Source: Aradus depressus
Taxonomy: Eukaryota > Arthropoda > Insecta > Hemiptera > Aradidae
Direction of reading: 5' to 3'
Length of the DNA stretch: 64,000 nt
Assembly: GCA_963662175.1 (NCBI GenBank)
Contig: OY759217.1
Location: 51,498,108-51,562,107 of the forward strand
The position numbers were made by a program, and so were the translations under genes. The notes beneath the pieces were generated by a model that was given only the letters and a program-made list of their open reading frames with translations, was not told the DNA's origin and did no database searches. This document shows positions 50,655-63,902 of the stretch, in pieces (position 1 is the stretch's first letter; every line of letters begins with the position of its first letter).

Positions 50655-53600
50655 TCTATATTAATAAAGCTGAAACGGGGTTTGTTTGTTTGTTTGTATG
50701 TTTGTTTGTATGTATGTATGTATGTATGTATGTTTGTTCCAGCATCACGCCCAAACCGCTGGACGGATTTTTATGAAACTTCCCATGTAGCATTCTTTTG
50801 AGCCCGATTGAATAATAGGCTATGTGGCGTCCCAAAATTTGGATCGGGAGGGGGGGTTGTAAGGGGGGCCTAAGTATTTAAATAGTGCTAACTCATTAAC
50901 TAATGGTCAAATTGTCATGAAATTTCACACGTAGTCTTTTTAAAAGCCAAACAGGAAAAAAAGGTGTGTGGCGTCCCAAAGTTTTGAACGGGAGGGGGGG
51001 TTGTGGGGGGGCCTAAGTATAAATATAGAGCTAACTCATGAACTAATGGGCGAATCGTCATGAAATTTCACATGTAGTATTTTTAAAAGCCAAATAGGAA
51101 AAAAAGGTGTGTGGCGTCCCAAAGTTTTGAACGGGAGGGGGGGTTGTGGGGGGGGCTAAGTATAAATATAGAGCTAACTCTTTAACAGTTGGTCGGATTG
51201 TCACGAAGTTTCACATGTAGTATTCCTGAAGACCAAATAAAAAAAATAGGTGGTGTGACGGCTCAACATTTTTTACGGGAGGGGGGAGGGTAGTGGGGGG
51301 GCCTAACTAATGGGCGAATCGTCATGAAATTTCACATGTAGTATTTTTAAAAGCCAAATAGGAAAAAAAGGTGTGTGGCGTCCCAAAGTTTTGAACGGGA
51401 GGGGGGGTTGTGGGGGGGTGTACTAACTATTTATATTAATAAAGCTGAAACGGGGTTTGTTTGTTTGTTTGTATGTATGTTTGTTCCAGCATCACGCCCA
51501 AACCGCTGGACGGATTTTTATGAAACTGCCCATGTAGCATTCTTTTGAGCCCGATTGAATAATAGGCTATGTGGCGTCCGAAAATTTTGATCGGGAGGGG
51601 GGGTTGTAAGGGGGGCCTAAGTATATAAATAGTGCTAACTCATTAACTAATGGGCGAATTGTCATGAAATTTTACAGGTAGTCTTTTTAAAAGCCAAACA
51701 AGAAAAAAAGGTGTGTGGCGTCCCAAAGTTTTGATCGGGAGGGGGGGTTGTAAGGGAGGCCTAAGTATAAATATAGAACTAACTCATTAACTAATGGGCG
51801 AATTGTCATGAAATTTCACACGTAGTCTTTTTAAAAGCCAAGTAGGAAAAAAAGGGGTGTGGCGTCCCAAAGTTTTGTACGGGAGGGGGGGTTGTGGGGG
51901 GCCTAAGTATAAATATAGAGCTAACTCATTAACTAATGGGCGAATCGTCATGAAATTTCACGTAGTATTTTTAAAAGCCAAATAGGAAAAAAAAGTGTGT
52001 GGCTTCCCAAAGTTTTGAACGGGAGGGGGGGTTGTGGGGGGGCCTAAGTATAAATATAGAGCTAATTCATTAACGGTTGGTCGGATTGTCACGAAATTTC
52101 ACATGGAGTATTCCTGAAGGCCAAATAGAAAAATAAGGTGTGTGGCGTCCCAATGTTTTGAACGGGAGGGGGGGTTGTGGGGGGGCCTAAGTATAAATAT
52201 AGAGCTAACTCATTAACTAATGGGCGAATCGTCATGAAATTTCACGTAGTATTTTTAAAAGCCATATAGGAAAAAAAGGTGTGTGGTGTCCCAAAGTTTT
52301 GAACGGGAGGGGGGGTTGTGGGGGGGCCTAAGTATAAATATAGAGCTAATTCATTAACGGTTGGTCGGATTGTCACGAAATTTCACATGGAGTATTCCTG
52401 AAGGCCAAATAGAAAAATAAGGTGTGTGGCGTCCCAAAGTTTTGAACGGGAGGGGGGGTTGTGGGGGGGCCTAAGTATAAATATAGAGCTAACTCTTTAA
52501 CAGTTGGTCGCATTGTCACGAAGTTTCACATGTAGTATTCCTGAAGACCAAATAAAAAAATAGGCGGTGTGACGGCTCAAAATTTTTTACGGGAGGGGGG
52601 GTAGTGGGGGGGCCTAAGTATAAATATAGAGCTAACTCATTAACTAATGGGCGAATTGTCATGAAATTTCACACGTAGTCTTTTTAAAAGCCAAGTAGGA
52701 AAAAAAAGTGTGTGGCGTCCCAAGGTTTCGAACGGGAGGGGGGGTTGTGGGGGGGCCTAAGTATAAATATAGAGCTAACTCTTTAACAGTTGGTCGCATT
52801 GTCACGGAGTTTCACATGTAGTATTCCTGAAGACCAAATAAAAAAATAGGCGGTGTGACGGCTCAAAATATTTTACGGGAGGGGGGGGTAGTGGGGGGGC
52901 CTAAGTATAAATATAGAGCTAACTCATTAACTTATGGGCGTATCGTCATGAAATTTCACATGTAGTATTTTTAAAAGCCAAATAGGAAAAAAAGGTGTGT
53001 GGCGTCCCAAAGTTTTGAACGGGAGGGGGGGTTGTGGGGGGGCCTAAGTATAAATATAGAGCTAACTCTTTAACGGTTGGTCGGATTGTCACGAAATTTC
53101 ACATGGAGTATTCCTGAAGACCAAATAGAAAAATAGGCGGTGTGACGGCTCAAATTTTTTTACGGGAGGGGGGGGTAGTTGGGGGGCCTAAGTATAAATA
53201 TAGAGCTAACTCATTAACTAATGGGCGAATCGTCATGAAATTTCACATGTAGTATTTTTAAAAGCCAAATAGGAAAAAAAGGTGTGTGGCGTCCCAAAGT
53301 TTTGAACGGGAGGGGGGGTTGTGGGGGGCCTAAGTATAAATATAGAGCTAACTCTTTAACGGTTGGTCGGATTGTCACGAAATTTCACATGGAGTATTCC
53401 TGAAGGCCAAATAGAAAAATAAGGTGTGTGGCGTTCCAAAGTTTTGATCGGGAGGGGGGGTTGTAAGGGGGGCCTACGTATATAAATAGTGCTAACTCAT
53501 TAACTAATGGTCGAATTGTCATGAAATTTTACATGTAGTATTCCTAAAGGTCAAGTAGAAATATTAGGTGTGTGACGGCCCAAAATTTTGAACAGGAAGG

Positions 53601-54864
53601 AGGGTTGTGGGGGGGGCTAAATATACATATAGAGTTAGCTCATTAACGGTTGGTCGTATTGTCATGAATCGGATTGTCATGAATTTCACATGTAGTAGTA
53701 GTAACTATGTATTCGCTGTGGGGTTCACTGTTGCAAGACATTTACTAGCTGTGATGTCCAGCGTTCCTAATATCGTACTAGCTGTGGGGTCCGCTGTTGC
53801 AAGGTACTTACTAGCTGTAGTGCTCAGCCCCAGCGTTCCTAACTATGTACTGGCTGTGGGGTTCGCTGTTGCAAGGCACCTATAAGACATTTACTAGCTG
53901 TAATTCCCAGCGTTTCTAATTACGTACTAGCTGTGGGGTCTGCTGTTGCAAGGCGCTAGCAGTGTGGCCAAGCGTATTTCACTCGTAGGTACTAGCTGTG
54001 GGGTCCGCCGTTGCAAAACTCATACTAGCTGTGATGCCCTGTGGTTCTAACTACATACTATCTGTGGGGTTCGCAGTTGCAAGGCACCTACTACCTGTAG
54101 GGCCCAGCGTTCCTAATTACGTAGTAGCTGTGGGGTCCGTCGTTGCAAAAGCATACTAGCTGTGATGCCCAGGGTTCCTAATATCGTACTAGCTGTGGGG
54201 TCCGTTGTTGCAAGGCATTTACTAGCTGTAGTGCCCAGCGTTCCTAACTTCGTACTAGCTGTGGGGTCCGCTGTTGCGAGGCACATACTAGCTGTGGTGA
54301 CCAGCGTTCCTAACTATGTACTAGCTGTGAAGTTCGCTGTTGCAAAGCACTTACTAACTGCAATGCCCAGCGTATTTAACTACATACTAGCTGTGGGGTC
54401 CGCTGTTGCAAGGCACTTAATAGCTGTGATGCCCAGCGTTCCTAACTTCGTACTAGCTGTGGGGTCCGCTGTTGCGAGGCACATACTAGCTGTGGTGACC
54501 AGCGTTCCTAACTACGTACTAGCTGTTGGGTCCGCCGTCGCAAGGCACATACTAGCTATGATGCCCAGCATTCCCAACTACGTACTAGCTGTGGTGCTCA
54601 GCGTTGCAAGCCACATACTAGCTGTGGTCACAAACGTTCTTAAGTACGCACTGACTAGGACGTTCAGCGATGCTAAGTATTCACTAGCTGTGGCTTCCGC
54701 CGTTGAAAGGCGCATACTAGCTGTGGTGCCCAGGGGTCCTAAAAACTTACTAGCGTTACAACAGCTGAAGGACTATAAGCCTTATTCCGTATGAATAATT
54801 GAAAATTATAACATCATGAATGTACTGTCGAGGAACTGAATAGCGTTATAGAAGATATTGGGAG
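50655..54864 (+). mobile_element. Plus-strand Helitron with second internal 5' end, 3' end deleted
   Basis: TC at 50655. After about 770 bases a second, mutated 5' terminus (TTTATATTAATAAAGCTG at 51430), then module C to 53600, module B 53690-54760, and fusion to satellite A at 54864/54865 with exactly the same breakpoint as at 47900/47901. The inner 5' end matches 27391-27420 on the other arm. Confidence 0.8.
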
Positions 54865-57432
54865 GTTTTTCAAAAAATTCACGCTATTTAACGGTTTATA
54901 GGCTTAATAATTGTCAAAACTGATACGACAGAATCAGATATATCCGAAAAGTCCCATCCGAAGGACGACGTGCTCAAGGCTATTTTCAACCTAAGTGAAA
55001 TTTCACCTAACCAGGTTTATTTACATAACATACGTCTCATTATCGAGTACCTCACATTCGAAAAAGCCCTGGATCATCGCTTAAAGTCCCATCCGAAGGA
55101 CGACGTGCTCAAAGTGTTTTTTAACTTCCCGATTGAAACATCTGACCTAAGTGCCTCAGCTAGATTTCTAAGTGGCGATCCTGAGCTCGGTAGACTCCAT
55201 TCTTGAAATTTCTCGCTTTTTAACGGTTTATAGATTTAATATTTGTTAAAACTGATAGAGAACGACCGGATTATCTGAATCCTACACAAAAATCAAAATA
55301 AAAATGTTTTTCAAAAAATTTGCGCTATTTAACGGTTTATAGGCTTAATAATTGTTAAAACTGATATGACAGATTCAGATTTATCCGGAAAGTCCTATCC
55401 GAAGGACGACGTGCTCAAGGCTTTCAACCTAAGTAGAAATTGACCTACCCAGGTTTATTTACATAACATACGTCTCATTATCGAGTACCTCACATTCGAA
55501 AAAGCCCTGGATCATTGCTTAATGTCCCATCCGAAGGACGACTTGCTCAAAGTTATTTTTAGCTTCCCGATTAAAACATCTGACCTAAGTGCCTCAACTA
55601 GATTTCTAAGTGGCGATCCTGAGCTCGGTAGACTCCATTTTTGAAATTTCTCGCTTTTTAACGGTTTATAGATTTAATATTTGTTAAAACTGATAGAGAA
55701 CGACCGGATTATCTGAATCCTACACAAAAATCAAAATAAAAATGTTTTTCAAAAAATTCACGCTATTTAACGGTTTATAGGCTTAATAACTGTTAAAACT
55801 GATACGACAGAATCAGATATATCCGAAAAGTCCCATCCGACGGACGACGTGCTCAAGGCTATTTTCAACCTAAGTGAAATTTCACCTAACCAGGTTTATT
55901 TACATAACATACGTCTCATTATCGAGTACCTCACATTCGAAAAAGTCCTGGAACATCGCTTAAAGTCCCATCCGAAGGACGACGTGCTCATAGTTATTTT
56001 TCACTTCCCGATTAAAACATCTGACCTAAGTGCCTCAGCTAGATTTCTAAGTGGCGATCCTGAGCTCGGTAGACTCCATTCTTCAAATTTCTCGCTTTTT
56101 AACGGTTTATAGATTAAATATTTGTTAAAACTGATAGAGAACGACCGGATTATCTGGATCCTACACAAAAATCAAAATAAAAATGTTTTTCAAAAAATTT
56201 GCGCTATTTAACGGTTTATAGGCTTAATAATTGTTAAAACTGATACGACAGATTCAGATTTATCCGGAAAGTCCCATCCGAAGGACGACGTGCTCAAGGC
56301 TTTCAACCTAAGTAGAAATTGACCTACCCAGGTTTATTTACATAACATACGTCTCATTATCGAGTACCTCACATTCGAAAAAGCCCTGGATCATTGCTTA
56401 ATTTCCCATCCGAAGGACGACGTGCTCAAAGTTATTTTTAGCTTCCCGATTAAAACATCTGACCTAAGTGCCTCAACTAGATTTCTAAGTGGCGATCCTG
56501 AGCTCGGTAGACTCCATTCTTGAAATTTCTCGCTTTTTAACGGTTTATAGATTTAATATTTGTTAAAACTGATAGAGAACGACCGGATTATCTGAATCCT
56601 ACACAAAAATCAAAATAAAAATGTTTTTCAAAAAATTCACGCTATTTAACGGTTTATAGGCTTAATAACTGTTAAAACTGATACGACAGAATCAGATAGA
56701 TCCGAAAAGTCCCATCCGACGGACGACGTGCTCAAGGCTACTTTCAACTTAAGTGAAATTTCACCTAACCAGGTTTATTTACATAACATACGTCTCATTA
56801 TCGAGTACCTCACATTCGAAAAAGCCCTGGATCATCGCTTAAAGTCCCATCCGAAGGACGACGTGCTCAAAGTGTTTTTTAACTTCCCGATTGAAACATC
56901 TGACCTAAGTGCCTCAGCTAGATTTCTAAGTGGCGATCCTGAGCTCGGTAGACTCCATTCTTCAAATTTCTCGCTTTTTAATGGTTTATAGATTTAATAT
57001 TTGTTAAAACTGATAGAGAACGACCGGATTATCTGAATCCTACACAAAAATCAAAATAAAAATGTTTTTCAAAAAATTTGCGCTATTTAACGGTTTATAG
57101 GCTTAATAATTGTTAAAACTGATAAGAGAGATTCAGATTTATCCGGAAAGTCCCATCCGAAGGACGACGTGCTCAAGGCTATTTTCAACCTAAGTGATAT
57201 TTCACCTACCCAGGTTTATTTACATAACATACGTCTCATTATCGAGTACCTCACATTCGAAAAAGCCCTGGATCATCGCTTAAAGTCCCATCCGAAGGAC
57301 GACGTGCTCAAAGTGTTTTTTAACTTCCCGATTGAAACATCTGACCTAAGTGCCTCAACTAGATTTCTAAGTGGCGATCCTGAGCTCGGTAGACTCCATT
57401 CTTCAAATTTCTTGCTTTTCAACGGTTTATAG
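54865..57432 (+). repeat. Satellite A, about six monomers (copy of 47901-50468)
   Basis: Same monomer order and variants as 47901-50468 at an offset of 6964 bases. Confidence 0.9.
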
Positions 57433-57618
57433 ATTTAATATTTGTTAACTGACAGAGCCATAGAGTGTGCTGGTTTCGGATTATGCCAACGTCAGCACAA
57501 CGTTCAGACTGACTTTAAATATGGTGACACCGATCCACTATGGAAGAAAAATGCCAAAAAAAAAAGATGTATGTATAGATATGAACACAAATTAAAACTT
57601 GTGTACATTGTGATATAA
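57433..57618 (+). repeat. Spacer S, copy 5
   Basis: Same spacer, 6964 bases from copy 4. Confidence 0.75.
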
Positions 57619-60600
57619 TCTATATTAATAAAGCTGAAACGGGGTTTGTTTGTTTGTTTGTATGTTTGTTTGTATGTATGTATGTATGTATGTTTGTTCC
57701 AGCATCACGCCCAAACCGCTGGACAGATTTTTATGAAACTTCCCATGTAGCATTCTTTTGAGCCCGATTGAATAATAGGCTATGTGGCGTCCCAAAATTT
57801 GGATCGGGAGGGGGGGTTGTAAGGGGGGCCTAAGTATATAAATAGTGCTAACTCATTAACTAATGGTCAAATTGTCATGAAATTTCACACGTAGTCTTTT
57901 TAAAAGCCAAACAGGAAAAAAAGGTGTGTGGCGTCCCAAAGTTTTGAACGGGAGGGGGGGTTGTGGGGGGGCCTAAGTATAAATATAGAGCTAACTCATG
58001 AACTAATGGGCGAATCGTCATGAAATTTCACATGTAGTATTTTTAAAAGCCAAATAGGAAAAAAAGGTGTGTGGCGTCCCAAAGTTTTGAACGGGAGGGG
58101 GGGTTGTGGGGGGGGCTAAGTATAAATATAGAGCTAACTCTTTAACAGTTGGTCGGATTGTCACGAAGTTTCACATGTAGTATTCCTGAAGACCAAATAA
58201 AAAAAATAGGTGGTGTGACGGCTCAACATTTTTTACGGGAGGGGGGAGGGTAGTGGGGGGGCCTAACTAATGGGCGAATCGTCATGAAATTTCACATGTA
58301 GTATTTTTAAAAGCCAAATAGGAAAAAAAGGTGTGTGGCGTCCCAAAGTTTTGAACGGGAGGGGGGGTTGTGGGGGGGTGTACTAACTATTTATATTAAT
58401 AAAGCTGAAACGGGGTTTGTTTGTTTGTTTGTATGTATGTTTGTTCCAGCATCACGCCCAAACCGCTGGACGGATTTTTATGAAACTGCCCATGTAGCAT
58501 TCTTTTGAGCCCGATTGAATAATAGGCTATGTGGCGTCCGAAAATTTTGATCGGGAGGGGGGGTTGTAAGGGGGGCCTAAGTATATAAATAGTGCTAACT
58601 CATTAACTAATGGGCGAATTGTCATGAAATTTTACAGGTAGTCTTTTTAAAAGCCAAACAAGAAAAAAAGGTGTGTGGCGTCCCAAAGTTTTGATCGGGA
58701 GGGGGGGTTGTAAGGGAGGCCTAAGTATAAATATAGAACTAACTCATTAACTAATGGGCGAATTGTCATGAAATTTCACACGTAGTCTTTTTAAAAGCCA
58801 AGTAGGAAAAAAAGGGGTGTGGCGTCCCAAAGTTTTGTACGGGAGGGGGGGTTGTGGGGGGCCTAAGTATAAATATAGAGCTAACTCATTAACTAATGGG
58901 CGAATCGTCATGAAATTTCACGTAGTATTTTTAAAAGCCAAATAGGAAAAAAAAGTGTGTGGCTTCCCAAAGTTTTGAACGGGAGGGGGGGTTGTGGGGG
59001 GGCCTAAGTATAAATATAGAGCTAATTCTTTAACGGTTGGTCGGATTGTCACGAAATTTCACATGGAGTATTCCTGAAGGCCAAATAGAAAAATAAGGTG
59101 TGTGGCGTCCCAATGTTTTGAACGGGAGGGGGGGTTGTGGGGGGGCCTAAGTATAAATATAGAGCTAACTCATTAACTAATGGGCGAATCGTCATGAAAT
59201 TTCACGTAGTATTTTTAAAAGCCATATAGGAAAAAAAGGTGTGTGGTGTCCCAAAGTTTTGAACGGGAGGGGGGGTTGTGGGGGGGCCTAAGTATAAATA
59301 TAGAGCTAATTCATTAACGGTTGGTCGGATTGTCACGAAATTTCACATGGAGTATTCCTGAAGGCCAAATAGAAAAATAAGGTGTGTGGCGTCCCAAAGT
59401 TTTGAACGGGAGGGGGGGTTGTGGGGGGGCCTAAGTATAAATATAGAGCTAACTCTTTAACAGTTGGTCGCATTGTCACGAAGTTTCACATGTAGTATTC
59501 CTGAAGACCAAATAAAAAAATAGGCGGTGTGACGGCTCAAAATTTTTTACGGGAGGGGGGGTAGTGGGGGGGCCTAAGTATAAATATAGAGCTAACTCAT
59601 TAACTAATGGGCGAATTGTCATGAAATTTCACACGTAGTCTTTTTAAAAGCCAAGTAGGAAAAAAAAGTGTGTGGCGTCCCAAGGTTTCGAACGGGAGGG
59701 GGGGTTGTGGGGGGGCCTAAGTATAAATATAGAGCTAACTCTTTAACAGTTGGTCGCATTGTCACGAAGTTTCACATGTAGTATTCCTGAAGACCAAATA
59801 AAAAAATAGGCGGTGTGACGGCTCAAAATATTTTACGGGAGGGGGGGTAGTGGGGGGGCCTAAGTATAAATATAGAGCTAACTCATTAACTAATGGGCGT
59901 ATCGTCATGAAATTTCACATGTAGTATTTTTAAAAGCCAAATAGGAAAAAAAGGTGTGTGGCGTCCCAAAGTTTTGAACGGGAGGGGGGGTTGTGGGGGG
60001 GCCTAAGTATAAATATAGAGCTAACTCTTTAACGGTTGGTCGGATTGTCACGAAATTTCACATGGAGTATTCCTGAAGGCCAAATAGAAAAATAAGGTGT
60101 GTGGCGTTCCAAAGTTTTGATCGGGAGGGGGGGTTGTAAGGGGGGCCTACGTATATAAATAGTGCTAACTCATTAACTAATGGTCGAATTGTCATGAAAT
60201 TTCACATGTAGTATTCCTAAAGGTCAAGTAGAAATATTAGGTGTGTGACGGCCCAAAATTTTGAACAGGAAGGAGGGTTGTGGGGGGGGCTAAATATACA
60301 TATAGAGTTAGCTCATTAACGGTTGGTCGTATTGTCATGAATCGGATTGTCATGAATTTCACATGTAGTAGTAGTAACTATGTATTCGCTGTGGGGTTCA
60401 CTGTTGCAAGACATTTACTAGCTGTGATGTCCAGCGTTCCTAATATCGTACTAGCTGTGGGGTCCGCTGTTGCAAGGTACTTACTAGCTGTAGTGCTCAG
60501 CCCCAGCGTTCCTAACTATATACTGGCTGTGGGGTTCGCTGTTGCAAGGCACCTATAAGACATTTACTAGCTGTAATGCCCAGCGTTTCTAATTACGTAC

Positions 60601-61512
60601 TAGCTGTGGGGTCTGCTGTTGCAAGGCGCTAGCAGTGTGGCCCAGCGTATTTCACTCGTAGGTACTAGCTGTGGGGTCCGCCGTTGCAAAACTCATACTA
60701 GCTGTGATGCCCTGTGGTTCTAACTACATACTATCTGTGGGGTTCGCAGTTGCAAGGCACCTACTACCTGTAGGGCCCAGCGTTCCTAATTACGTACTAG
60801 CTGTGGGGTCCGTCGTTGCAAAAGCATACTAGCTGTGATGCCCAGGGTTCCTAATATCGTACTAGCTGTGGGGTCCGTTGTTGCAAGGCATTTACTAGCT
60901 GTAGTGCCCAGCGTTCCTAACTTCGTACTAGCTGTGGGGTCCGTTGTTGCAAGGCATTTACTAGCTGTAGTGCCCAGCGTTCCTAACTATGTACTAGCTG
61001 TGAAGTTCGCTGTTGCAAAGCACTTAATAGCTGTGATGCCCAGCGTTCCTAACTTCGTACTAGCTGTGGGGTCCGCTGTTGCGAGGCACATACTAGCTGT
61101 GGTGACCAGCGTTCCTAACTACGTACTAGCTGTTAGGTTCGCCGTCGCAAGGCACATACTAGCTATGATGCCCAGCATTCCCTACTACGTACTAGCTGTG
61201 GTGCTCAGCGTTGCAAGCCACATACTAGCTGTGGTCACAAACGTTCTTAAGTACGCACTGACTAGGACGTCCAGCGATGCTAAGTATTCACTAGGTGTGG
61301 CTTCCGCCGTTGAAAGGCGCATACTAGCTGTGGTGCCCAGGGGTCCTAAAAACGTACTAGCGTTACAACAGCTGAAGGACTATAAGCCTTATTCCGCATG
61401 AATAATTGAAAATTATAACATCATGAATGTACTGTCGAGGAACTGAATAGCGTTATAGAAGATATTGGGAGAAAAATCAAAGTTCCCCGGGCAACGCCGG
61501 GTATAACTGCTA
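57619..61512 (+). mobile_element. Plus-strand Helitron with both ends
   Basis: TC at 57619 preceded by A. Second mutated 5' end at about 58390. Module C to 60270, module B 60360-61390, then the 3' hairpin CCCCGGGCAACGCCGGG at 61485-61501 and ACTGCTATAG. The final CTAG reads CTAT here. This is the only plus-arm element in the window keeping its 3' hairpin, so it shows the arrangement before the deletion shared by the two copies to its left. Confidence 0.8.
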
Positions 61513-63715
61513 TAGATTTAATATTTGTTAAAACTGATAGAGAACGACCGGATTGTCTGAATCCTACACAAAAATCAAAATAAAAATGTTTTTCAAAAAA
61601 TTCACGCTATTTAACGGTTTATAGGCTTAATAATTGTTAAAACTGATACGACAGAATCAGATATATCCGAAAAGTCCCATTCGACGGACGACGTGCTCAA
61701 GGCTATTTTCAACCTAAGTGAAATTTCACCTAACCAGGTTTATTTACATAACATACGTCTCATTATCGAGTACCTCACATTCGAAAAAGCCCTGGATCAT
61801 CGCTTAAAGTCCCATCCGAAGGACGACGTGCTCAAAGTGTTTTTTAACTTCCCGATTGAAACATCTGACCTAAGTGCCTCAGCTAGATTTCTAAGTGGCG
61901 ATCCTGAGCTCGGTAGACTCCATTCTTGAAATTTCTCGCTTTTTAACGGTTTATAGATTTAATATTTGTTAAAACTGATAGAGAACGACCGGATTATCTG
62001 AATCCTACACAAAAATCAAAATAAAAATGTTTTTCAAAAAATTTGCGCTATTTAACGGTTTATAGGCTTAATAATTGTTAAAACTGATACGAGAGATTCA
62101 GATTTATCCGGAAAGTCCCATCCGAAGGACGACGTGCTCAAGGCTATTTTCAACCTAAGTGATATTTCACCTACCCAGGTTTATTTACATAACATACGTC
62201 TCATTATCGAGTACCTCACATTCGAAAAAGTCCTGGAACATCGCTTAAAGTCCCATCCGAAGGACGACGTGCTCATAGTTATTTTTCACTTCCCGATTAA
62301 AACATCTGACCTAAGTGCCTCAGCTAGATTTCTAAGTGGCGATCCTGAGCTCGGTAGACTCCATTCTTGAAATTTCTCGCTTTTTAACGGTTTATAGATT
62401 TAATATTTGTTAAAACTGATAGAGAACGACCGGATTATCTGAATCCTACACAAAAATCAAAATAAAAATGTTTTTCAAAAAATTCACGCTATTTAACGGT
62501 TTATAGGCTTAATAACTGTTAAAACAGATACGACAGAATCAGATATATCCGAAAAGTCCCATCCGACGGACGACGTGCTCAAGGCTATTTTCAACCTAAG
62601 TGAAATTTCACCTAACCAGGTTTATTTACATAACATACGTTTCATTATCGAGTACCTCACATTCGAAAAAGCCCTGGATCATCGCTTAAAGTCCCATCCG
62701 AAGGACGACGTGCTCAAAGTGTTTTTTAACTTCCCGATTGAAACATCTGACCTAAGTGCCTCAGCTAGATTTCTAAGTGGCGATCCTGAGCTCGGTAGAC
62801 TCCATTCTTGAAATTTCTCGCTTTTTAACGGTTTATAGATTTAATATTTGTTAAAACTGATAGAGAACGACCGGATTATCTGAATCCTACACAAAAATCA
62901 AAATAAAAATGTTTTTCAAAAAATTTGCGCTATTTAACGGTTTATAGGCTTAATAATTGTTAAAACTGATACGACAGATTCAGATTTATCCGGATAGTCC
63001 CATCCGAAGGACGACGTGCTCAAGGCTATTTTCAACCTAAGTGAAATTTCACCTACCCAGGTTTATTTACATAACATACGTCTCATTATCGAGTACCTCA
63101 CATTCGAAAAAGTCCTGGAACATCGCTTAAAGTCCCATCCGAAGGACGACGTGCTCATAGTTATTTTTCACTTCCCGATTAAAACATCTGACCTAAGTGC
63201 CTCAGCTAGATTTGTAAGTGGCGATCCTGAGCTCGGTAGACTCCATTCTTCAACTTTCTCGCTTTTTAACGGTTTATAGATTAAATATTTGTTAAAACTT
63301 AGAGAACGACCGGATTATCTGAACCCCACACAAAAATCAAAATGAAAACGTTTTCAAAAAATTCGCGCTATTTAACGGTTTATAGGCTTAATAATTGTTA
63401 AAACTGATACTACAGATTCAGATATATCCGGAAAGTCCCATCCGAAGGACGACGTGCTCAAGGCTTTCAACCTAAGTGGAAATTGACCTACCCAGGTTTA
63501 TTTACATAACATACGTCTCATTATCGAGTACCTCACATTCGAAAAAGCCCTGGATCATCGCTTAATGTCCCATCCGAAGGACGAAGTGCTCAAAGTTATT
63601 TTTAACTTCCCGATTAAAACATCTGACCTAAGTGCCTCAGCTAGATTTCTAAGTGGCGATCCTGAGCTCGGTAGACTCCATTCTTCAAATTTCTTGCTTT
63701 TCAACGGTTTATAGA
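61513..63715 (+). repeat. Satellite A, about five monomers
   Basis: Equivalent points at 61693, 62134, 62575 and 63016 are exactly 441 bases apart. Begins right after the Helitron 3' end with TAGATTTAATATTTG. Confidence 0.9.
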
Positions 63716-63902
63716 TTTAATATTTGTTAACTGACAGAGCCATAGAGTGTGCTGGTTTCGGATTATGCCAATGTCAGCACAACGTTCAGACTGACTTTAA
63801 ATATGGTGACACCGATCCACTATGGAAAAAAAATGCCAAAAAAAAAAAAGATGTATGTATAGATATGAACACAAATTAAAACTTGTGTACATTGTGATAT
63901 AA
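63716..63902 (+). repeat. Spacer S, copy 6
   Basis: Same spacer, with a longer A run (about 63837-63849) than other copies. Confidence 0.75.

Noticed and set aside
18670..61512. Autonomous Helitron (Rep/helicase)
   Set aside because: No ORF with rolling-circle HUH or helicase motifs was found; all elements here are non-autonomous.
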